Below are positions 1-5,408 of a stretch of 9,627 nucleotides of DNA, piece after piece. A program made the translations under genes and the position numbers. Location of the stretch: positions 1 to 9,627 of the forward strand of contig CAJMOJ010000070.1 of assembly GCA_905215035.1 (NCBI GenBank). The letters are read 5' to 3'. This DNA comes from an uncultured bacterium. Its GTDB lineage: Bacteria > Actinomycetota > Coriobacteriia > Coriobacteriales > Eggerthellaceae. Numbering within the stretch: position 1 is the stretch's first letter; the number at the start of each line of letters is the position of its first letter. The notes under the pieces were generated by a model. The model did no database searches. It saw only the letters and a program-made list of their open reading frames with translations, and was not told the origin of the DNA.

Positions 1-2
1 AG

Positions 3-2990
3 CAGATTATGAACATGAATGTCCAGGCAGATGTTGCTTCCTTTTCTTCCGGCGACATGACCTTTGAGTTTATCGGGGATGATGACTTATGGGTCTTTAT
101 TGATGATGTTTTGGTGCTTGATTTGGGCGGTGTGCATTCAGAGCTGTATGGCACGATCAATTTTGCAACTGGTGATGTCAACATGGGTACTGCATATACG
201 GCTAATGGCGATATCGCAAACGTTCCAGCTCCTGTGCGCTCAACAACTATTAAAGATATGTTTGCGGCAGCAGGAAAAGATGACAGCGTACGATGGAATG
301 GCAATACCTTTGCATCAAGTACCTCACATACGCTCAAGATGTTCTATTTCGAGCGCGGTAATTTTGATTCATCACTTTCAGTTCGATTTAACTTGCAGCC
401 CGCATTGTATCAACAAATCAAGAAGGTTGATCAAAATGGTAGCGCGTTAGCTGGTGCCGAATTTGACTTATATGCCGTAAATGTACCTGAGGGTACCACC
501 GTTGATAATGCGCAAGATGTGACATTAGATCAAGTAAGTATCAAAGGGGATCGATTAACACATTTGGTTACCGATCAAAATGGTATTGCTAAGTTTGTTG
601 ATCTTGATGCATCGCGTGCTGATCAAGACGAACCATTTAATTTCTCTGATCGCTATGACGGAGGTAGCGAAGGCTTGCTTTATATCTTGCGAGAAACAAA
701 AGCGCCTTCAGGATACAAGTCGGTGCCAACAGATCTATTAATTCGATTCGATCCAGCAAACACGATGTTAATAGTCAATAATCGCTATCAATCAGGGGCG
801 TATGCGAGTTTCAATAGTTATGTAACAGGCAATAATGGATCAATTTATTTTGGACAAATTGGTGAAAACGGTGAAGCCGTTTCTAAGATCCCTGAGGATC
901 AACTAGGAGATGCTGTTACTGCGCAGGTTCCGCTCGACTCACAGCAGTATGGCCTTGTTGTTGCAGTGCCTATGCTAAAGCAGGAACACTACCAGAGTGG
1001 CCGTGCGTGGTTTCCGCTCTATGGTGACAATCTGGTGGGTTTTCAAACGGTTAAGGTAGGGGACCTCAACGCACCATATGAGCAATATCGTCAAGACACT
1101 CGTGTCTCAACATTGACTGCTGCACTTATGCAGTCAGCAGAGCATTATCGTTCAATTCAAGGTCTTGATCAAAATCATACCGAAGGCTGGTATCTTACCT
1201 GGGATGATGAGTCTGGTCGTCTTGACGGAACGCTTCAAAATCTACCGGGTCGTGCTGATCGCTATATTCTTACTAATCCAAATGGCGATATGCGCATGTA
1301 CTATGCTCTTATCGAGCCTGATGCGCTAGCACGGGTATTAGGAGTTGATGAATCACGTGTGCGGGCAATGAGTAGCCAGGAGCGCTATGAAGCACTGGGC
1401 AAAGTTGCAATGATGGCAGTTAATGACGATGGAGGTAAACCAGGAAGCCACATTGACGAGCTCATCAAAGCCATCGATCCCTATTCGGATAACTTTCAAC
1501 AACGAGGATACACCGGTTTAGATATCTCAGAATTTATTCGTAATTTCCGTACGGTACTCTATATACCTAATGAGCAGCGCCAACTTCGTGTGACTAAAAT
1601 TGATCAAAATGGTATTGCAAGAAATGGCGCTGAGTTCGCCTTGTACGAATCAGAAGACGATGCCAAACAAGACGTGCATCGTAGCGCAGTAGGAACAACC
1701 GCTACCGTTGATGGATCTGATGGTGTACTTATTTTTGAACCACTTCAGAACAACAATGTCACTGATAGTGGCTATGCAAATATGATATGGCCTAATGTTA
1801 CGTATGAAACAGGTGCTGCTACCTATTATCTTAAAGAGACTAATGCTCCTGAAGGGTGCGATCTTAATCCTACGATCATTCCGATAAAAGTAGGAGTGTA
1901 TTCTATTTATGCTGATGCAGGCACTCCTGATGACGGCGTGAGTGTTTCTGCGGGCGTTGGTAAACTGACACAAACTATGGTGCAGTATGCATCTGAAGGC
2001 GAGGTTAATATTACGTTGCGTGATATTACATCGTTTGCGCAGCAACAGCCTTCTCAGTCATTTGGTCTGCAAGATTGGCAAGATGTATATCTATCTGATA
2101 CAGGCCAACAAGATATCCCGCGGTCTATGAATTTGCATTATGGACAAAATGCCGTTATTGATTATGGTCTTTCTGATGCAGATGGCGGTAAAAATATTCA
2201 GCCATTCTTTGTAACAGATACCGGTTATATGCGCGCTCGTGTTCAGCAAAATCTTCATGAGCACGATGATCCTAATGATCCTTGGCATTCAGAGGCTATG
2301 GCAGATGACTTAAAGGATATGGATATTACAAGCTTATTCAGTCTTGTTAATACCGTTATTGTTACGGACCATAACACGCATGCACCAGCTGCAGGAAACC
2401 TATCGATTTCTAAGATGGTAACTGGTTCGCAGGTAAAGGATGAGCAATATAGCGAACTCTTCCATTTTGTTTTGCATATCTATGACAAAGACGGTAATGA
2501 GCTTCCGCATACTGAGCAGTATTACTTCTATGGAAAGGATCGTACTGGCTTTATTGGAAGCGGGGATGAGATTCCGCTTCATCATGATGAAGATATTGTT
2601 GTGATGGGTATTCCTGAAGGGTACACCTATAAAGTTACGGAAACAGATGGTGACCAGAATGGTTTGTTTGTGTCCCCTGTTGGAGGCACTATTACCGGTG
2701 TAATACAGCAAGGTGTCATGCATGAGGCAGAGTTTGTTAATTCTCAAGACAAACCCGTTGTGCCGCCGACACCTGACAACCCAACAGATCCAGGCACTCC
2801 TGATGATCCTGTCACCACTGATGATCCCACCAATCCTTCATTAAATGATTCAGAAAGATCCGCTGAACAGTCTAGTGAGAGCGGAGAATCTGCTGGCACG
2901 GGTGATCATGCAATGTTGCCGATACTTGTTCTCGTACTAGGCATTATGGTATCTGGATTAAGTATGATGTTTGTCCGTCGCCGCCATTAA
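3..2990 (+). CDS. Large surface adhesin/pilin-like protein, 5' end missing (fibro-slime, SpaA-type domains, C-terminal anchor)
   Basis: The frame is open to the left edge, so the N-terminus and signal peptide lie outside the window; the first ATG (base 9, residue 1 below) is internal. Residues 19-43 carry the fibro-slime signature (GDDDLWVFID, then LDLGGVH at 37-43), and the domain closes near 106-130 (HTLKMFYFERG). SpaA/Cna-B-like domain 1 spans about 133-260 (KKVDQNG, GAEFDLY, E229 in ETKAP). Residues 265-520 are unrecognised. Domain 2 spans about 525-620 (K530 in TKIDQNG, E610 in KETNAPEG). A third pilin-type domain runs about 796-912, with K802, E878 and N911 as a plausible isopeptide triad. 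A Pro/Asp/Thr-rich stalk follows (915-945), then a hydrophobic segment 969-989 and an RRRH tail. The layout is that of a sortase substrate, but the LPXTG position reads SAGTG (961-965). Known of the families: such domains form protease-resistant, covalently stabilised surface stalks. An adhesin or pilus-tip role is inference. Confidence 0.85.
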   Translation, partial: QIMNMNVQADVASFSSGDMTFEFIGDDDLWVFIDDVLVLDLGGVHSELYGTINFATGDVNMGTAYTANGDIANVPAPVRSTTIKDMFAAAGKDDSVRWNGNTFASSTSHTLKMFYFERGNFDSSLSVRFNLQPALYQQIKKVDQNGSALAGAEFDLYAVNVPEGTTVDNAQDVTLDQVSIKGDRLTHLVTDQNGIAKFVDLDASRADQDEPFNFSDRYDGGSEGLLYILRETKAPSGYKSVPTDLLIRFDPANTMLIVNNRYQSGAYASFNSYVTGNNGSIYFGQIGENGEAVSKIPEDQLGDAVTAQVPLDSQQYGLVVAVPMLKQEHYQSGRAWFPLYGDNLVGFQTVKVGDLNAPYEQYRQDTRVSTLTAALMQSAEHYRSIQGLDQNHTEGWYLTWDDESGRLDGTLQNLPGRADRYILTNPNGDMRMYYALIEPDALARVLGVDESRVRAMSSQERYEALGKVAMMAVNDDGGKPGSHIDELIKAIDPYSDNFQQRGYTGLDISEFIRNFRTVLYIPNEQRQLRVTKIDQNGIARNGAEFALYESEDDAKQDVHRSAVGTTATVDGSDGVLIFEPLQNNNVTDSGYANMIWPNVTYETGAATYYLKETNAPEGCDLNPTIIPIKVGVYSIYADAGTPDDGVSVSAGVGKLTQTMVQYASEGEVNITLRDITSFAQQQPSQSFGLQDWQDVYLSDTGQQDIPRSMNLHYGQNAVIDYGLSDADGGKNIQPFFVTDTGYMRARVQQNLHEHDDPNDPWHSEAMADDLKDMDITSLFSLVNTVIVTDHNTHAPAAGNLSISKMVTGSQVKDEQYSELFHFVLHIYDKDGNELPHTEQYYFYGKDRTGFIGSGDEIPLHHDEDIVVMGIPEGYTYKVTETDGDQNGLFVSPVGGTITGVIQQGVMHEAEFVNSQDKPVVPPTPDNPTDPGTPDDPVTTDDPTNPSLNDSERSAEQSSESGESAGTGDHAMLPILVLVLGIMVSGLSMMFVRRRH
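573..1618 (+). repeat. Dispersed 17-bp identical repeat inside the surface-protein gene
   Basis: The 17-mer GATCAAAATGGTATTGC occurs at 573-589 and 1602-1618, and its first 12 bases also occur at 429-440. It encodes DQNGIA each time. The two full copies sit at different structural places: mid-domain in SpaA domain 1 (TDQNGIAKF) and on the first strand of domain 2 (KIDQNGIAR). They are therefore not simply the aligned remains of one domain duplication. The entry's coordinates span both copies; the sequence between them is not repeated. Confidence 0.6.
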
Positions 2991-3121
2991 AAGAGGGCAG
3001 ACATACGTACAACAACAGATGTAAGCATAACAGTAGGCATAAGCATTCCAGCGACCTGCGATAGTGTATAAACAGTACATAAACCGAGTGTGTTTGCTTA
3101 TGGTCTTTATTTTGGAATACA

Positions 3122-3127
3122 AAGGTG
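3122..3127 (+). promoter_or_regulatory. Ribosome binding site that decides the mrp start
   Basis: AAGGTG lies 6 bases before the ATG at 3134. A longer reading with GTG at 3125 would start inside this Shine-Dalgarno sequence and has none of its own, so the ATG is preferred. The 143-base gap after the preceding gene shows no convincing -35/-10 pair (a TATAAA at 3067-3072 lacks a good -35) and no clear GC-rich terminator hairpin. Confidence 0.7.
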
Positions 3128-3133
3128 ATAACG

Positions 3134-3958
3134 ATGAGTCAAGCGTGTAATGATAACTGTAAAACCTGTTCAAAAGCGTGTGGAGAGCGTCGTGAGCCGC
3201 AAAGTTTGTTGGCTGAACCAAACTCTAAGTCGCATGTCAAAAAAGTGATTGGCGTGGTGAGCGGTAAAGGCGGTGTTGGCAAATCGCTTACTACGTCATT
3301 GCTAGCATCTGCATTTGCAAAACAAGGGAAACAGGTAGGCATTTTGGATGCTGATATTACCGGCCCTTCTATTCCGCGCATGTTTGGTATTCATGAGAAA
3401 GCCATGGGAAGTCCTGATGGTCTCATTCCTGCGCAAGCTGCTGATGGTACCAAGATTATGTCCACTAATTTACTGCTCGACAATGAGACTGACCCCGTTA
3501 TTTGGCGCGGTCCTGTGATTGCAGGGGTGGTTAAGCAATTTTGGAGCGATGTAGTCTGGGGTGATATCGATTATCTTTTTGTTGATATGCCTCCAGGAAC
3601 AGGCGATGTCCCTCTGACGGTTTTCCAGTCGTTGCCCGTTGATAGTATCGTGGTGGTTACCTCGCCTCAAGAGCTTGTGGGAATGATTGTGGCCAAGGCG
3701 GTTAACATGGCTCAGACGCTCAATATTCCGGTTGCAGGTCTGATTGAAAATATGGCGTACTTTGTTTGTCCGAACTGCGATGAAAAACATTTCATTTTTG
3801 GCGAGACAAAAATCGAGTCACTAGCTCATGAGTTCGGCATTTCTGCAACAGCGCAAATCCCTATGGATCCACGCATTGCAGAATTATGCGATGAGGGTCG
3901 CGTTGATCAAGTGGCATCGCCTTGGCTTACAGCAATTATTAATACGCTTGCTTCTTAA
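3134..3958 (+). CDS. mrp: Mrp/NBP35 (ApbC) family P-loop ATPase, Fe-S cluster carrier
   Basis: A 274-residue cytoplasmic ATPase of the SIMIBI/MinD class. The deviant Walker A GKGGVGKS is at 44-51 with its signature lysine K45. DADITGPSIP follows at 72-81, VDMPPGTGD (Walker B region) at 150-158, and the conserved CPNC at 212-215. In known Mrp/ApbC/NBP35 proteins the C-terminal CxxC binds a bridging [4Fe-4S] cluster between two subunits that is handed to apo-proteins. The N-terminus carries a further cluster, C5-x3-C9-x2-C12-x3-C16, as in NBP35-like members; the short forms lack it. This suggests a second, N-terminal cluster site. All catalytic motifs are intact and the length is usual. It follows the surface-protein gene by 143 bases with its own SD, and it converges on the CDGSH gene, whose stop is 29 bases past its own. 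General Fe-S maturation is the likely role; its clients are unknown. Confidence 0.93.
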   Translation: MSQACNDNCKTCSKACGERREPQSLLAEPNSKSHVKKVIGVVSGKGGVGKSLTTSLLASAFAKQGKQVGILDADITGPSIPRMFGIHEKAMGSPDGLIPAQAADGTKIMSTNLLLDNETDPVIWRGPVIAGVVKQFWSDVVWGDIDYLFVDMPPGTGDVPLTVFQSLPVDSIVVVTSPQELVGMIVAKAVNMAQTLNIPVAGLIENMAYFVCPNCDEKHFIFGETKIESLAHEFGISATAQIPMDPRIAELCDEGRVDQVASPWLTAIINTLAS

Positions 3959-3987
3959 CAGCACTTTTTGTATGCAGCGTTATTGTG

Positions 3988-4776
3988 TCAGGGTTCTGGC
4001 GTATCTTCAAACGATTCATCGCGCACGCCTACGGCACCGGCAAACGCATCGCTGCCATCTTGAAAACCAATATGCCAGTGGCGTGCATCGCAAAAAGGTT
4101 TGTCGGATGAAGCGCCGCATCGGCAAAGTGCATACCGATTGCGGACTTCATATTCATATCCATCCGCTCCAATAAGCGGAATGCCGCCACGTACAAAGAG
4201 AGGTCCGCTTGCGTTCTTTTTAGGATCTTCAATAAGAATGATACTGGGTTCAAATACTTGCTCATAAACATGTCCCGTTTGTTTGTCGCGGTGTTCAAGG
4301 CGCCCAGTAGGACACAGCCACGACGCAGCAATCAATTCTTGTTCGTCGACGTTAGTTTTGCGCATCATCTCCCACACGCTTCCTTCTTGCCTATGGCATA
4401 GTCGCGCAAACGCACAGCGTTTATCATCATGTAGTTCAAGATCTTCATTATCAAACAGGTGCGCACGTATTTCATAGCTTTCGTGCGACGCTGTTTCAGT
4501 CCCATCAAAATCGCCTTGACGATGAGCATAGGCATGGGCTCCATCGCAAAAAGGCATATGTTCTGATGCTCCACACCGACAGAGACGATACGTTTCTCCA
4601 ACGGCATAATCCTTGAGGCGATTGTATTGAAGATGGGTGCCATCGGAAGCTTCGACGAGGACATCTTCGCTCAAGGGGACATGACCAGTTACTACATAGG
4701 GGCCATTTTCAATAATGGTGATCGATGGGGTATTTAACGCAGCGTCTTGTGGAGTTTTTGATGTGGTATCAGACAT
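3988..4776 (-). CDS. Dual CDGSH iron-sulfur protein with a central three-cysteine segment
   Basis: 262 residues from the ATG at 4776, chosen because AGAAGG sits 7 bases upstream and the protein similarity begins after it. The first CDGSH motif is C66-R-C68 ... P-F-C77-D-G-A-H81. The second is C218-R-C220 ... P-F-C229-D-A-R-H233. Both keep the three-Cys, one-His ligand set of a [2Fe-2S] cluster, but the second has CDARH in place of CDG(S/A/T)H. Between them lies a segment with C121, C127 and C155, the last in CPTGRL, preceded by DDKRCAFARLC. This resembles the divergent 4Fe-4S mono-cluster (Fer4_19/YjdI-like) segment often fused to CDGSH domains in actinobacteria. There is no signal peptide, so it should be cytoplasmic. 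A redox or Fe-S storage/transfer role is the family expectation; no enzyme activity is implied. The frame continues 43 codons upstream to a TTG at 4905 through a poly-threonine stretch; that longer form is less likely. Confidence 0.88.
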   Translation of the reverse strand: MSDTTSKTPQDAALNTPSITIIENGPYVVTGHVPLSEDVLVEASDGTHLQYNRLKDYAVGETYRLCRCGASEHMPFCDGAHAYAHRQGDFDGTETASHESYEIRAHLFDNEDLELHDDKRCAFARLCHRQEGSVWEMMRKTNVDEQELIAASWLCPTGRLEHRDKQTGHVYEQVFEPSIILIEDPKKNASGPLFVRGGIPLIGADGYEYEVRNRYALCRCGASSDKPFCDARHWHIGFQDGSDAFAGAVGVRDESFEDTPEP

Positions 4777-4783
4777 GATTAAT

Positions 4784-4789
4784 CCTTCT
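4784..4789 (-). promoter_or_regulatory. Ribosome binding site for the CDGSH gene
   Basis: Read on the minus strand this is AGAAGG, 7 bases before the ATG at 4776. It is the main reason for preferring that start; the upstream TTG at 4905 has no comparable SD. Confidence 0.75.
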
Positions 4790-4833
4790 AGCTGTCGTTG
4801 AGATGTCATGCTCTCAAAACATAAGTGATTGCT

Positions 4834-4893
4834 GGTGATTGTAGTAGTTGTTGCAGTCGTGGTTGTAGCTGTAGTTGTAGTTGTAGTGACAGT
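4834..4893 (-). repeat. ACN triplet low-complexity tract upstream of the CDGSH gene
   Basis: On the minus strand, 20 successive triplets are almost all ACA, ACT, ACC or ACG, with GCT, GCA, GTC and ATC as single-base variants. At its core is a hexamer ACTACA repeated three times, then GCTACA (4864-4887). The tract is in frame with the downstream gene and would encode a Thr-rich leader if translation began at the TTG at 4905; otherwise it is 5' untranslated or promoter DNA. A TACAAT (-10-like) lies inside it at 4838-4843 (minus strand) but has no good -35. Confidence 0.75.
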
Positions 4894-4920
4894 AGCATCG
4901 CGCAAAGCATGGCTCGAGAG

Positions 4921-4960
4921 AACGAGTTTTGGTGAATCGTCTCAAAGTTGTTTACTCGTT
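4921..4960. repeat. Inverted repeat AACGAGT / ACTCGTT
   Basis: Perfect 7-base arms at 4921-4927 and 4954-4960 separated by 26 bases, upstream of the CDGSH gene. It has no T run, so it is not a terminator. It could be a pair of operator half-sites about 33 bases apart (three helical turns) or chance. Confidence 0.4.
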
Positions 4961-5013
4961 ATTTCAGTGGTGATGACTTAAAAGATATAAGTGCTAAAGA
5001 GTGTAGATATGCG

Positions 5014-5072
5014 TTTCTTATAAATATCTGAGACACGTTTTAACGAGATCTTATTTAAATAACTATAAGAAA
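5014..5072. repeat. Inverted repeat TTTCTTATA / TATAAGAAA in the spacer
   Basis: Perfect 9-base arms at 5014-5022 and 5064-5072, 41 bases apart. Partial pairing continues inward (AAATA with TATTT, and TCT with AGA) across a bulge. The arms are AT-only except for one C/G pair, so a folded RNA would be weak. A protein-binding pair or a cruciform is as likely as an RNA structure. Confidence 0.4.
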
Positions 5073-5143
5073 TAAAAATAATTGTGAAATATTTGTAAAT
5101 ATGGATAGGGGTTTATTACAAAGAGGCTTGCGTAAACAGCTAT

Positions 5144-5161
5144 AAAAACTGTAATGTTTTT
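5144..5161. repeat. Small AT-rich hairpin AAAAAC-6-GTTTTT
   Basis: Perfect 6-base arms around the loop TGTAAT. It ends in a T run on the plus strand and, by symmetry, also on the minus strand. The stem has a single GC pair, so it is at best a very weak bidirectional terminator-like element. Confidence 0.3.
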
Positions 5162-5230
5162 CGTCCAATGATTACACAATTATGGCTATTTATAACTTTT
5201 TCATAAGACAAGACTACAAATGAAAATAAG

Positions 5231-5278
5231 TTGTCAGTATAGTAACAATCGGGTAATCACCTGGGAATAATCGGGAAT
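5231..5278 (+). promoter_or_regulatory. Candidate promoter/operator region of the surface-protein operon
   Basis: TTGTCA at 5231-5236 is a 5 of 6 match to a -35 box, but the sequence 17 bases on (TAATCA, 5254-5259) is a poor -10. AATAAT at 5266-5271 is a better -10 without a good -35. Overlapping these are three similar elements: CGGGTAAT (5250-5257), TGGGAAT (5262-5268) and CGGGAAT (5272-5278). Their starts are 12 and 10 bases apart, so they lie roughly on one face of the helix, as expected for a regulator binding in tandem. AATCGGG is exactly repeated at 5247-5253 and 5269-5275. The start of transcription cannot be fixed by eye. Confidence 0.35.
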
Positions 5279-5397
5279 TTTGGTACGGGCACATATTCCA
5301 AACAAAAAACATACTCATCACAATTGAAGACACGCTCGTAGCAAATTTGCTGATTGAATCTTAGGAACGATAGAGGAAGTTACTCGCTTATATCTTT

Positions 5398-5403
5398 AGG
5401 GGG
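5398..5403 (+). promoter_or_regulatory. Ribosome binding site of the MucBP-like surface protein
   Basis: AGGGGG, 5 bases before the ATG at 5409. It supports that start, which also gives an ideal signal peptide at the N-terminus. Confidence 0.7.
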
Positions 5404-5408
5404 ACATC

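Larger units (their letters stand above)
4906..5408. other. Long AT-rich divergent spacer without a recognisable gene
   Basis: About 500 bases between the leader of the minus-strand CDGSH gene and the plus-strand surface-protein operon. It should hold the promoters for both. I find only very short frames here (12-14 codons) without Shine-Dalgarno sequences, and no tRNA or riboswitch that I recognise. The centre (about 5040-5100) is strongly AT-rich with A and T runs. The notable structure is given in separate entries: inverted repeats at 4921-4960 and 5014-5072, a small AT hairpin at 5144-5161, and phased GGG-containing elements at 5250-5278. Confidence 0.6.

Noticed and set aside
3125..3133. 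GTG at 3125 as start of the Mrp protein
   Set aside because: It overlaps the Shine-Dalgarno sequence that serves the ATG at 3134 and adds only three residues.
3941..3984. Imperfect inverted repeat between mrp and the CDGSH gene as a bidirectional terminator
   Set aside because: The arms AATACGCTTGC and GCAGCGTTATT pair only with bulges around a long loop, and no T run follows on either strand.
3988..4905. The 305-residue version of the CDGSH protein starting at TTG 4905
   Set aside because: It lacks a ribosome binding site and begins with low-complexity Thr codons; the ATG at 4776 has AGAAGG at good spacing and begins just before family-like sequence. Kept only as an alternative.
5101..5206. 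Very short frames in the divergent spacer (14 codons from 5101, 12 codons from 5168, 13 codons from 5183)
   Set aside because: None has a Shine-Dalgarno sequence, all are tiny and AT-rich, and no leader-peptide feature such as codon runs followed by an attenuator is present.
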